DNA from: Persephonella sp. KM09-Lau-8
Lineage (GTDB): Bacteria > Aquificota > Aquificia > Aquificales > Hydrogenothermaceae
Direction: 5' to 3'
Assembly (NCBI RefSeq): GCF_000703085.1
Contig: NZ_JNLL01000001.1
Coordinates: 1,240,001 to 1,304,000 of the forward strand
DNA length: 64,000 nucleotides
Made by a program: the position numbers and the translations under genes. Position 1 is the first letter of the stretch, and the number at the start of each line of letters is the position of its first letter. The notes under the pieces are model-generated. The model was not told the origin of the DNA, ran no database searches, and saw only the letters and a program-made list of their open reading frames with translations. Below are positions 35,306 through 43,194 of the stretch, in pieces.

Positions 35306-35638
35306 CCGTTAATTAGGTTAAATAAAAAAATTTAATCTGGCAAGTGTATTTCAAGGGTTAGCAAAGGTTTAAAAATTTTTTTCAAACCTTCGCTGGAGGT
35401 ATTAAGTTGCATCAGACCTCCATTAATGCAAATATATTTTCTATTATATTCTCGCTAGCGCTTATAAAAAGCCAACTTACACAAAAATATATTTTCTATT
35501 CAAAATGCAAAATTTAACAATAATTATTATTAATTTCTTACCATAGGCAGTTTAGCAACTTATGTTTATTAAACCATATTCTTTTTCCATATAGCCATTT
35601 ATTGAACAAATAATTTATCATAAATTTTTAAATATTAA
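35306..35638. other. AT-rich leader region of CRISPR array 1 with two hairpins
   Basis: Non-coding. Contains two strong inverted repeats in a row: AAGGTTT (35364-35370) with AAACCTT (35384-35390), and TGGAGGT (35394-35400) with ACCTCCA (35416-35422). It also holds the palindrome CGCTAGCG (35453-35460) and a direct repeat AAATATATTTTCTATT (about 35430-35445 and 35485-35500). No consensus promoter on the minus strand could be fixed. May be array leader, a small RNA, or integration-factor sites. Confidence 0.5.
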
Positions 35639-35716
35639 TTACTTTTTCATACCAATTATTATACTAGCAACAACAAGAAGCAAGAAAATAACCATTATTG
35701 CCACAAGTTTTAGCAT
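35639..35716 (-). CDS. Tiny single-span membrane protein, 25 aa
   Basis: Reads MLKLVAIMVIFLLLVVASII and ends GMKK. AGGAGG lies 5 bases before the ATG, the best ribosome binding site in this region, which supports translation. One hydrophobic helix and a positive C terminus. It is divergent from the 50 aa membrane protein at 35801. Could be a small subunit of a membrane complex or a stress-type miniprotein; no family can be assigned. Confidence 0.6.
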   Translation of the reverse strand: MLKLVAIMVIFLLLVVASIIIGMKK

Positions 35717-35728
35717 CCTTACCTCCTG

Positions 35729-35750
35729 TGGTTAATGTTTACTAACCATA
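35729..35750. promoter_or_regulatory. Inverted repeat between divergent small membrane genes
   Basis: TGGTTA-ATGTTTAC-TAACCA at 35729-35748, within a related sequence ATGTTTACTAACCATA (35735-35750) that recurs as ATGTTTATTAAACCATA at 35562-35578 beyond the 25 aa gene. Sits over the likely promoters of both divergent genes. Candidate operator; inference only. Confidence 0.4.
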
Positions 35751-35800
35751 GTATATCTTATTATGTTAAAATTTATATTAATTATCCGGAGGTTTCAAAA

Positions 35801-35953
35801 ATGGAAAATACCTGGTGGGAATTAGCAGGAATAATATTCTTTACATTTATGGTTATTACAGTTGGTCTTATCTGGGGTCTGGCTGTAAAAGCAAGCTATA
35901 ACGAAGAAAAACAGAAACAGAAACAACAGGCACAGGAAAGGGAAAATCAATGA
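35801..35953 (+). CDS. Small single-span membrane protein, 50 aa
   Basis: Begins MENTWWELAGIIFFTFMVIT, one membrane helix (about 7-30), then a Lys/Gln/Glu-rich cytoplasmic tail. ATG 35801 follows GGAGG by 8 bases. Overlaps the next gene by ATGA. The W-rich start and CcoQ/CtaF-like size recall small subunits of respiratory complexes, but no specific match is claimed. Confidence 0.75.
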   Translation: MENTWWELAGIIFFTFMVITVGLIWGLAVKASYNEEKQKQKQQAQERENQ

Positions 35954-36441
35954 AAAGAAACTGGCCTTTTATAATTATCACAGGGGTTGGAATATTTTCC
36001 ACACTAATTTTTCTATATATTTTTGTTTATGGCCTTGCTACACGGACAGTTAAATCTTCCGTCTTACTGGAAAAAGCCTACCCCCATGTAAAACCTCAAG
36101 AATACATAAATTTACTGCAAAGAAAAGCAAAAGCAAACAATCTGAAAATCATACAACTTCGTTCAGATAGAGGATACTTCCTTATTCAGATGATAAATGA
36201 AAAAAAACTTGATGAGGTCCTATCAATAGCACCACAGGTTGCACCACTTGCGATTGTAAATCTTGTGATATATGACCTTGGAGATGGCACAGGAATAGTA
36301 GGAAATAATCCTTACGTATGGGATATAGTTATTGATAGTCCCAAAATAGATGAAATAGCTGAGGATTATGCCAATGAACTTTCTGATATACTTGATAGTA
36401 TTTACTGGGATTATAAAAAAGAACAGGAGCTACTTAAATAA
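35950..36441 (+). CDS. Membrane-anchored protein, possibly DUF302-like, 163 aa
   Basis: An N-terminal helix (FIIITGVGIFSTLIFLYIFVYG) anchors a domain of about 125 residues with RKAKANNLKIIQLRS, IAPQVAPLAIVNLVIYDLGDGT and ANELSDILDSIYWD. The order of a helix, a conserved cofactor-like strand and an acidic tail is like DUF302 proteins. Start overlaps the preceding small protein; the stop shares a base with the next ATG (TAATG), so three genes are coupled. Probably periplasm-facing. Confidence 0.68.
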   Translation: MKRNWPFIIITGVGIFSTLIFLYIFVYGLATRTVKSSVLLEKAYPHVKPQEYINLLQRKAKANNLKIIQLRSDRGYFLIQMINEKKLDEVLSIAPQVAPLAIVNLVIYDLGDGTGIVGNNPYVWDIVIDSPKIDEIAEDYANELSDILDSIYWDYKKEQELLK

Positions 36442-36788
36442 TGCCATATATTGTAAGAGTCCGTAGAGAATTTCAGGCAGCCCATTATTTAACCGATTAT
36501 CACGGAAAACCTGAACCCCTTCATGGACATACATGGGAAGTAGAACTTTTTATCCGTGCGGATAAACTGGATAAAGGTGGAATGGGATTTGATTTTGTAG
36601 AAATACATAAATTTTTAGATGAAATACTCCCAGATTATCAATGTATGAATGATATCTATGATTTTTCTCCAAGTGCTGAAAATGTTGCCAGATATATATA
36701 CAACAAAGTAAAAGAAAAATATCCCACCCTCCAGAAAGTTGTAGTGTGGGAAACAAAACATGGTGGCGCTGAATACTTTGAAGAATAA
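36441..36788 (+). CDS. 6-pyruvoyl-tetrahydropterin synthase / QueD-family protein lacking the usual Cys
   Basis: 115 aa T-fold enzyme. Zinc-binding His are in FQAAHYL and LHGHTWEV, and the catalytic-relay Asp and His are in DFVEIHKFLD and ETKHGGAEY. The catalytic Cys expected four residues before HGH (CxxLHGH) is Pro in PEPLHGH, with Glu one residue later. Variants with Glu in this region (PTPS-III type) work in folate synthesis instead of queuosine; here the Glu is shifted. QueF is at 42814, so a queuosine role is still possible. Function therefore open. Confidence 0.85.
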   Translation: MPYIVRVRREFQAAHYLTDYHGKPEPLHGHTWEVELFIRADKLDKGGMGFDFVEIHKFLDEILPDYQCMNDIYDFSPSAENVARYIYNKVKEKYPTLQKVVVWETKHGGAEYFEE

Positions 36789-36791
36789 ATA

Positions 36792-36819
36792 TTGACAGGG
36801 ATTATCCCAGTAATATATT
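36792..36819 (+). promoter_or_regulatory. Likely sigma-70 promoter of the KaiC-like operon
   Basis: TTGACA (36792-36797), 16-base spacer, TATATT (36814-36819). It begins 3 bases after the PTPS-like gene stop and lies 35 bases before the KaiC-like ATG, giving a short 5' leader with AAGGAGG. Confidence 0.7.
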
Positions 36820-36853
36820 GATTTATGTAGGAATAAGACAAAAGGAGGGTGGA

Positions 36854-37753
36854 ATGGCTGAAGATCCAAAATTTCATGAAGAGGGAGAAAGAGTCCACGA
36901 GTATCGGGAGCCCAAGGTAGTCAAAGAAAGTATCTTCACAGGTAGCAAAGCACTTGAAAAAGCCCCAAAAATCTACGGAATTCCCACAGGAATTGAAGGA
37001 TTAGATGATTTATTCTTTATTGTAGAAAGTGAAAATGGAAAAATTGTTAAAAAATCTTTAGGCGGAATTCCTGCTTACTCAGTTTTCAACATCACCGGTG
37101 TTAATGATACCGGTAAATCCCTTATGGTTGAACAATTCACTGTGGAACAGGCAAGAAAAGGTCATAAAGTAGCCTTTATCACAGTTGAATCTCCGGCAAA
37201 TTTTGTGATTGCTTCAATCAAAATGAGAGCAGCTGCTATGGGATATAACTTTGATGAATTTGAGGATAATGTTATTCTCATAGACGCTGCATCACACTCC
37301 ACACTTAGAGAGAATATCCCAGACCTGCTGGCAACCCTTGCCTATGCAATCAAGACCTATCATATCAAGTTCACAGTAATTGATTCTATAACAGGGCTGT
37401 TTGAAAACAGGGAAATGATGGCAAGGGGAATTGTTAGAAGGCTATTTAACTTCATGAAAAAATGGTATCAGACAGCACTCTTTGTATCCCAGAAAAGAAG
37501 CGGACATGAGGAGCTAACGGCTGAAGCAGCCGGTGGATATGCTGTTGGGCATATAGTTGATGGAACAATGGTTCTGGCAAAAGAGCTTATAGACAGCTCA
37601 TTTAAAGCAAAGCTATACAAAAAAGAAATTGGTGAAATAGTAAGATTATTTAGAATTGACGGCTGTAGAATGTCCGGCCACGACACAAGGACACATTATC
37701 TCGAAATAACAGAAACAGGACTGGTCAGGATATTAGGTCCAATTGGAAAATAA
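36854..37753 (+). CDS. Archaeal-type KaiC/RecA-fold ATPase
   Basis: 299 aa single KaiC domain. Walker A GVNDTGKS near residue 87, Walker B FTVIDSITGLFE near 169, and a RecA-like tail with EIVRLFRIDG and RTHYLEIT. It resembles archaeal KaiC-domain families of the AF_0351/AF_0795 type, which are found beside a dedicated helix-turn-helix partner, and exactly such a partner follows 27 bases later. The active-site Ser/Thr pair of circadian KaiC is not evident. ATG 36854 follows AAGGAGG by 6 bases; an upstream TTG-type start at 36818 is unlikely. Likely signal-transduction or repair regulator. Confidence 0.88.
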   Translation: MAEDPKFHEEGERVHEYREPKVVKESIFTGSKALEKAPKIYGIPTGIEGLDDLFFIVESENGKIVKKSLGGIPAYSVFNITGVNDTGKSLMVEQFTVEQARKGHKVAFITVESPANFVIASIKMRAAAMGYNFDEFEDNVILIDAASHSTLRENIPDLLATLAYAIKTYHIKFTVIDSITGLFENREMMARGIVRRLFNFMKKWYQTALFVSQKRSGHEELTAEAAGGYAVGHIVDGTMVLAKELIDSSFKAKLYKKEIGEIVRLFRIDGCRMSGHDTRTHYLEITETGLVRILGPIGK

Positions 37754-37780
37754 AAAATTAAATAAAAAGGAGGGCTGAAA

Positions 37781-38437
37781 ATGGTAGTATTAATCACTTC
37801 AAAACCGGTAGACGAGCATGACCTTGAAAATTTAGTTGGAAGAGTATTTTTCAAAGCAATAGACTTACTGGGAGGACTACATAAACTTGCTGAATACAGA
37901 ACATTAACATGGCTGCCATCACTGGCAAGGGCAGCATTTGCAATTGTTCTCCGTGAAGAATATCTAAAAACAGAAGAAGAAATCGCAGAAATTGTAGGTC
38001 TCACAAGAAACACAGTAAGAAACATTCTCAGAGCTGACCCAAACGCTGCAATGTTTAAAATTGAGCATATGGATGAGCTCACAAAAGAAGAGAAAAAAGA
38101 ACTGAGAGTTCATACTGCCGGTGGGGTTGCAAAACTGGCTTATAAACTGGTCAAAGAGGGTGAAGAAGCTCAAACACTACTTGAGTTCTGCAGAGAGATG
38201 TCTGCTAAAGCTGTTCAGGTATGTGAAGCACCATGGGCTTACACAGTGCTTAAGCACAGCAAAGGTCTCAAATATCCAGTAGAAAGCCCAGAAGCATTAA
38301 AAGAAAAATTAGATGGAATAACCATAAAAGGCCTTTCAGCTTCAGAAGTAGCTGATGGCTTATCTTATCCAATCAAAAACCCAGCACAACTTCTCCATGA
38401 AATAAAAGAATTCTTACAAATGAAAGGTATAGAATAA
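37781..38437 (+). CDS. KaiC-partner regulatory protein with helix-turn-helix
   Basis: 218 aa. The N-terminal half has YLKTEEEIAEIVGLTRNTVRNIL, a helix-turn-helix resembling the TIGR03879 near-KaiC domain; the rest (residues 100-218) is helical with REMSAKAVQVCEAPWAY and a C-terminal PAQLLHEIKEFL helix. Such proteins regularly accompany archaeal KaiC-like ATPases. Starts ATG behind GGAGGG and is followed at once by a strong terminator, so the two genes form a closed bicistron. May read the ATPase state and bind DNA (inference). Confidence 0.82.
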   Translation: MVVLITSKPVDEHDLENLVGRVFFKAIDLLGGLHKLAEYRTLTWLPSLARAAFAIVLREEYLKTEEEIAEIVGLTRNTVRNILRADPNAAMFKIEHMDELTKEEKKELRVHTAGGVAKLAYKLVKEGEEAQTLLEFCREMSAKAVQVCEAPWAYTVLKHSKGLKYPVESPEALKEKLDGITIKGLSASEVADGLSYPIKNPAQLLHEIKEFLQMKGIE

Positions 38438-38446
38438 AAAATCAAA

Positions 38447-38470
38447 GCGGGCTTAAGCCCGCTTTTTTTT
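38447..38470 (+). terminator. Rho-independent terminator after the KaiC-like operon
   Basis: GCGGGCTTAAGCCCGC followed by eight T residues. It separates the KaiC pair from reverse gyrase, whose GGAGAGG binding site begins about 15 bases later. Confidence 0.93.
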
Positions 38471-38493
38471 ATTTCAAAGCACAGGAGAGGAAA

Positions 38494-41400
38494 ATGGAAA
38501 GCAAAGTTATACCCCTTATATACAAAAATATGTGTCCAAACTGCGGAGGAGATATTACTTCTGAAAGGCTCTTTAAAGGTCTTGTGTGTGAAAATTGCCT
38601 TCCTGATGAGGTTCCACGGGAGGATTTATGTGATTTCTTAGGCTACGGAAAGTTCCTTGATGTTTGCCAGCTATGGAGCAAAGTCAGGGACTTTAAGGAG
38701 TTTTTCAGACAAATCATAAAAAATGATTTATGGTCTATACAAGAAACATGGGCAACAAGATTTTTCCTGAATATCTCTTATGCATTACTTGCCCCAACAG
38801 GAATAGGAAAAACCACATTTGGACTTGTTTTATCAAAATATCTGAAAGACAAAGAAAATAAAAAAGCATATTTAATCTTCCCTACCCAGATGCTTGTTAA
38901 TCAGGCACACGAAAGACTGGTATCCTTCGGCGTTCCTGAAGAGGATATCCTGGCATACACTTCAAAATTTGCCAAAACAAAGAAAAAACAGGAAGAATAC
39001 AAAGAAAGAATAAAGAATAATGATTTTAAAATTCTCCTGACCACAACAATGTTCCTTTACAAAAATATAGATATTATCCCCAAAGGAGAATATGGCCTTG
39101 TTTTTGTTGATGATGTTGATAGTATCCTGAAATCTGCAAAAAATATAGATAAAGTTCTTATGCTTCTTGGATTTACACAGGAAGACATTGATTACACATT
39201 AAAATTCATAACATTTAAACAAAATCTATTCAAAAAAGGACAACCAACAGAGGAAGATTTTGAATTATTCCAGCACTGGCAGGCAAAAATCCAGAAAATA
39301 GCAGAAAAAAGAAAAGGTGTTCTTATAGTTTCCTCAGCAACATCAAATCCAAGGTCAAAAAGGGTAAATCTATTCAGGGAATTACTTGGTTTTGAAGTAG
39401 GAAGACCATCTTTAACTCTGCGAAATATAGAAGATGTGTATGAAAAACCTGAAAAAGTATGGGAAAAAAGTATTGATGTAATTAAAAAACTTGGGAAAGG
39501 TGGACTGGCATTTTTATCTTCATCAGAAACAAGGGAAACACTGGAAAAATATGTGGAATTTCTAAACCAGAACGGCATTTCGGCAGTATCATATGAAGAA
39601 CTTATGGACAGGCTTGATGAATACAAAGAAGGCAAAATTCAGGTTGCCGTCGGATTTGCAAGCTACAGAAATCCTCTTGCAAGGGGAATTGACCTGCCTG
39701 ATGTTATTAGATATGCAGTTTTTGTCGGTGTTCCAAAACTCCAGTTTAATATCAGATTTGAGGAAGAGTTTATTCATCTTTATTACTTTATGTTGTCCCT
39801 AACCCCATTCCTTGCAAGGAAAAAACTATTAGACCCTCTGGAAGTAAAACAGCTCTATGATTACATAAACTACCTGAAGATATACACCTTTATCCCTCCT
39901 GAAAAGCTTGAGCCTGAAAAACTGAATAAAATGCGTCAGATACAGCAATATGTCAAAAAACTGATAGAAAAACCTGAGATTTTCTCAGCTGTCCAGCAAT
40001 CTCCAGAAATCACCCTTAGAAAAGAAGGAGATACATTTATACTAACAACTGCCGACGTAACAGGTTATATTCAGGCTTCAGGAAGAACTTCCAGATTATA
40101 TGCAGGCGGTTTAACAAAAGGACTGGCATATCTGCTGGTAGATGATGACAAAGCATTTTATTCTCTGCAGAAAAAGGTAAGATGGTTCAGTGAGGATATA
40201 GAGTTTAAGCCCGTCGAAGAGGTTAATCTTGAGGAAATTTTAAAGCAAATTGATGAAGACAGAGAAAAAGTCAAAAAAGTCCTGTCTGGAGAATTCATAA
40301 AAGAAGAAAGACAATCATTCCTTACAACAGTTGTTATTGTTGAATCTCCCAATAAAGCAAGAACAATAGCAAACTTTTTTGGAAAACCACTTAGAAGAAA
40401 ACTAAAAAATCTGGATGCTTACGAAATAGCTATCGGTGAAAGATTTCTGACCATCGTTGCAAGTAAAGGACATGTTTATGACCTGAATAAAGAAGAATAT
40501 TACTTTGGTGTAAAGAAAAACGGAGAGCTTGTTCCAATATTTGAGCCAATAGATGAAAGCAAAAACAATATCATCCAGAGTATAAGGGAACTTGACCTTG
40601 AGGTTAATGAGATATTCATTGCCACAGACCCTGACACAGAAGGAGAAAAGATTAGTTATGACCTGTTTTTAAACTCTCTGCCCTATAACTACAATGTAAA
40701 AAGGGCTGAGTTCCACGAAGTTACAAAAAGGGCGTTTTTAGAGGCAATTAAAAACTACAGGGATTTTGATGTAAATCTGGTAAAAGCCCAGCTTGTTAGA
40801 AGGGTTGCAGATAGATGGATTGGATTTACCATTTCCCAATATATCCAGAAAAAACTCCATAGACACTGGCTATCGGCAGGTAGAGTTCAGACCCCTGTTT
40901 TAGAATGGGTAATTAATAGAACAGACGAAGCAAAACAAAAAATTGCAATAGTAAGAGTTGAAATAAACGGATATCCATTTGAGTTCCAGTTTGAAGACAG
41001 GAAAAAGGCCAAATGGTTCTATGACCATCTTGAATTCGTAATAGTCAAAGCCCTTGAAAAAGAAGAGGAACACCTGTTTGTTAAACCATTCACCACAGAT
41101 GTTATGCTGTCTGAAGCTGCACGAGAGCTTAGATTTTCCCCTCAGGAAACAATGCAGCTGGCACAGGACTTATTTGAGGCAGGACTTATCACATACCACA
41201 GAACAGATAGTATAAGGGTTTCTGAAGCAGGAGTATTCGTTGCAAAAGAATACATTACCGAAAACTTTGGTGAGGAATACTTTAAACCAAGAACTTTCTC
41301 TACAGCCGGCGGAGCCCATGAATGTATCCGACCTACAAGACCTATGGATGCTGATGATTTAAGGTCAATGATTTATACAATGAACCTGCAGGGAATAACA

Positions 41401-41997
41401 AATAAACATATCCGCCTTTATGACCTGATATTCAGAAGATTTATGGCTTCACAGATGAGGGAAACGGTAGTTGAAAAAACAATTTATGATATAAGAGCTT
41501 TTGATGAGGAATTACAGGAAGGAGTTTTAACAAGAATAATTGAACATGGATATGACCTGATAATGCCTGTTAAGGTTTATTCAATTCCAGAAGGAAAGAT
41601 AGATGTAAAAGATAAAAAATCATATCATCTAAAGCCTAAAGTCCCTTACTATACATTTGCAACACTTATTCAAGATATGAAAGAAAAAGGAATAGGACGA
41701 CCTTCAACCTATGCAGTAACAGTGCAAAAACTTTTAGACAGGCATTACATAATAGAAAGAAGGGGATATCTCTTCCCAACCAAACTGGGAAGAACAGTAA
41801 TGGCTCTAATTAAGAAAAGGGAAGATATATACAAATTTGTCAATGAAAACTACACAAAACAGCTTGAAGAAATTATGGACAAAGTAGAAAAAGGAGAAGC
41901 AGATTATCAGGAAGAACTGGAAAAACTGTTTAATGAACTAAAAGAGAAAAAGCTATTTTTTAAAGTGGAACTGGGGAAATATGCCTATGAAGAATGA
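38494..41997 (+). CDS. rgy: Reverse gyrase
   Basis: ATP-dependent positive supercoiling enzyme, a marker of hyperthermophiles. Order: N-terminal zinc finger (Cys14, 17, 32, 35), a helicase-like module with Walker A APTGIGKTT (about 100-108) and VFVDDVDSIL (about 203-212), then the topoisomerase IA module starting VVIVESPNKARTIANFF (about 612), FIATDPDTEGEKISYDL, and the catalytic Tyr901 in GLITYHRTDSIRVS. IGRPSTYA and the C-terminal topo part are intact. 1167 aa in one chain is the usual size; a second zinc finger before the topo module is not obvious. ATG follows GGAGAGG. Confidence 0.98.
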   Translation: MESKVIPLIYKNMCPNCGGDITSERLFKGLVCENCLPDEVPREDLCDFLGYGKFLDVCQLWSKVRDFKEFFRQIIKNDLWSIQETWATRFFLNISYALLAPTGIGKTTFGLVLSKYLKDKENKKAYLIFPTQMLVNQAHERLVSFGVPEEDILAYTSKFAKTKKKQEEYKERIKNNDFKILLTTTMFLYKNIDIIPKGEYGLVFVDDVDSILKSAKNIDKVLMLLGFTQEDIDYTLKFITFKQNLFKKGQPTEEDFELFQHWQAKIQKIAEKRKGVLIVSSATSNPRSKRVNLFRELLGFEVGRPSLTLRNIEDVYEKPEKVWEKSIDVIKKLGKGGLAFLSSSETRETLEKYVEFLNQNGISAVSYEELMDRLDEYKEGKIQVAVGFASYRNPLARGIDLPDVIRYAVFVGVPKLQFNIRFEEEFIHLYYFMLSLTPFLARKKLLDPLEVKQLYDYINYLKIYTFIPPEKLEPEKLNKMRQIQQYVKKLIEKPEIFSAVQQSPEITLRKEGDTFILTTADVTGYIQASGRTSRLYAGGLTKGLAYLLVDDDKAFYSLQKKVRWFSEDIEFKPVEEVNLEEILKQIDEDREKVKKVLSGEFIKEERQSFLTTVVIVESPNKARTIANFFGKPLRRKLKNLDAYEIAIGERFLTIVASKGHVYDLNKEEYYFGVKKNGELVPIFEPIDESKNNIIQSIRELDLEVNEIFIATDPDTEGEKISYDLFLNSLPYNYNVKRAEFHEVTKRAFLEAIKNYRDFDVNLVKAQLVRRVADRWIGFTISQYIQKKLHRHWLSAGRVQTPVLEWVINRTDEAKQKIAIVRVEINGYPFEFQFEDRKKAKWFYDHLEFVIVKALEKEEEHLFVKPFTTDVMLSEAARELRFSPQETMQLAQDLFEAGLITYHRTDSIRVSEAGVFVAKEYITENFGEEYFKPRTFSTAGGAHECIRPTRPMDADDLRSMIYTMNLQGITNKHIRLYDLIFRRFMASQMRETVVEKTIYDIRAFDEELQEGVLTRIIEHGYDLIMPVKVYSIPEGKIDVKDKKSYHLKPKVPYYTFATLIQDMKEKGIGRPSTYAVTVQKLLDRHYIIERRGYLFPTKLGRTVMALIKKREDIYKFVNENYTKQLEEIMDKVEKGEADYQEELEKLFNELKEKKLFFKVELGKYAYEE

Positions 41998-42063
41998 AAA
42001 TCATATTTTTCTGCCCAAATTGGATATAGAATTTTATAAAAATTAAAGGCAGCAGGTAGAAAG

Positions 42064-42267
42064 ATGAAACTGAAGGTAAACGGAGAATACAGGGAATTTA
42101 ATAAAAACCAGCTTACAATAAAAGAGCTTGTTCAGGAGCTTGGTATAAAAGCACCAAACTATGCCGTTGCTGTGGGAATGGAAGTTATCCCCAAAAGTGA
42201 GTATGAAACATACCAGCTAAAGGATGGGGACGTGGTTGAGATAGTTACTTTTGTAGGTGGAGGCTAA
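42064..42267 (+). CDS. thiS: ThiS sulfur carrier protein
   Basis: 67 aa ubiquitin-like protein ending VTFVGGG; the C-terminal Gly-Gly is adenylated and thiocarboxylated to carry sulfur for the thiazole ring of thiamin. MKLKVNGEYREFN and TIKELVQEL are typical. No other thiamin gene or thi-box riboswitch is seen next to it. The 3' end overlaps the convergent lipoprotein gene by 4 bases. Confidence 0.92.
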   Translation: MKLKVNGEYREFNKNQLTIKELVQELGIKAPNYAVAVGMEVIPKSEYETYQLKDGDVVEIVTFVGGG

Positions 42268-42803
42268 AGTCCAAATCTCAGGACAAGCTTCCCGTCCTCT
42301 GCCTTTATATCTTTTAGAAAGCGATACATTAGTTTTTTGTTATCAAATCTATAAACCGGAACTGTGCTGAATACTTCTCCAATAAATCCAAACAGGGTTT
42401 TTCTGTGGTTTTCAGGTATAAAAGAAACAAGATTTTTTCTGAAAAATTCCAGCTTTTCAATAACAGGGTCTTTTAGATATATAGCCCTTTTTTCCGGGTC
42501 GTATTTGATACCACCTGATATAAGAACCTTTCCTTTTACCTCAGGAAGCATATCAACAGAATAAATCACTTCTGAACCTATTTTAATCCTATCTTTTTGG
42601 ATATTTAGCACATCAGGATTATACAGTCTTACATGGACAAATTTATACTTTTTCTCAATAGGAAATTCCTTTTTTAGAAAATCATTAAGTTCTTTTGTGG
42701 AAAGGGTGAGTGTTAATCCTGGTGTTCCTCCCTGATTTCCTGTCTGGACACAACCGGTAATAACAAAGGCAAACATAAAAAATACGAAAAATATTTTTCT
42801 CAT
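42264..42803 (-). CDS. DUF1439-like lipoprotein
   Basis: 179 aa with a lipobox VITGC (Cys near 18), so periplasmic and lipid-anchored. LTLSTKELNDFLKKEFPIEKKY and a beta-rich middle (KGKVLISGGIKYDPEKRAIYLKDP) match the DUF1439 (YceB-like) lipoprotein layout, in which a hydrophobic pocket may bind lipid. ATG follows AAGGGGAG. Last of the yraN-ispA-queF run. Confidence 0.8.
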   Translation of the reverse strand: MRKIFFVFFMFAFVITGCVQTGNQGGTPGLTLTLSTKELNDFLKKEFPIEKKYKFVHVRLYNPDVLNIQKDRIKIGSEVIYSVDMLPEVKGKVLISGGIKYDPEKRAIYLKDPVIEKLEFFRKNLVSFIPENHRKTLFGFIGEVFSTVPVYRFDNKKLMYRFLKDIKAEDGKLVLRFGL

Positions 42804-42813
42804 TACTCTCCCC

Positions 42814-43194
42814 TTATTTATTGTCTTCAGAAGATACGGTTATTATTGTTTTGACATTTCCCCTTGGATTCCAGTCCCCTATAACTTCTAAAAATCTCGG
42901 TTGAAGCAAATTATACAGATCATCATATATCTTGTTTGTGGCTTCCTCATGGGATATATACTGATTTCTGTATTTGTTCAGGTAAAGTTTAAGGGATTTC
43001 AGCTCAACAATATACTGATCAGGGATATATCTGATTTTTATTGTTGCAAAATCCGGATATCCTGAACGGGGACATAAACAGGTAAACTCAGGAAAGGTTA
43101 TATCAATTGTGTAATTTTTTTCTGGATTTGGGTTAGGCCATCTTTCTAATTTTGCTTCCTGTATTTCCTTTTCTCCATATTTTAACTGGCTCAT
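42814..43194 (-). CDS. queF: NADPH-dependent preQ0 reductase QueF
   Basis: 126 aa short (YkvM-type) T-fold enzyme that reduces 7-cyano-7-deazaguanine to preQ1 in queuosine synthesis. [14 protein letters not shown] holds the catalytic Cys and [21 protein letters not shown] is the QueF family motif. ATG is placed directly after the ispA stop, with GAGAGGTG inside the ispA end. The PTPS-like protein at 36441 is a possible earlier step. Confidence 0.95.
   Translation of the reverse strand: MSQLKYGEKEIQEAKLERWPNPNPEKNYTIDITFPEFTCLCPRSGYPDFATIKIRYIPDQYIVELKSLKLYLNKYRNQYISHEEATNKIYDDLYNLLQPRFLEVIGDWNPRGNVKTIITVSSEDNK

Noticed and set aside
41998-42063. Thiamin pyrophosphate riboswitch before thiS
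   Set aside because: The intergenic space is only 66 bases and shows no thi-box sequence.
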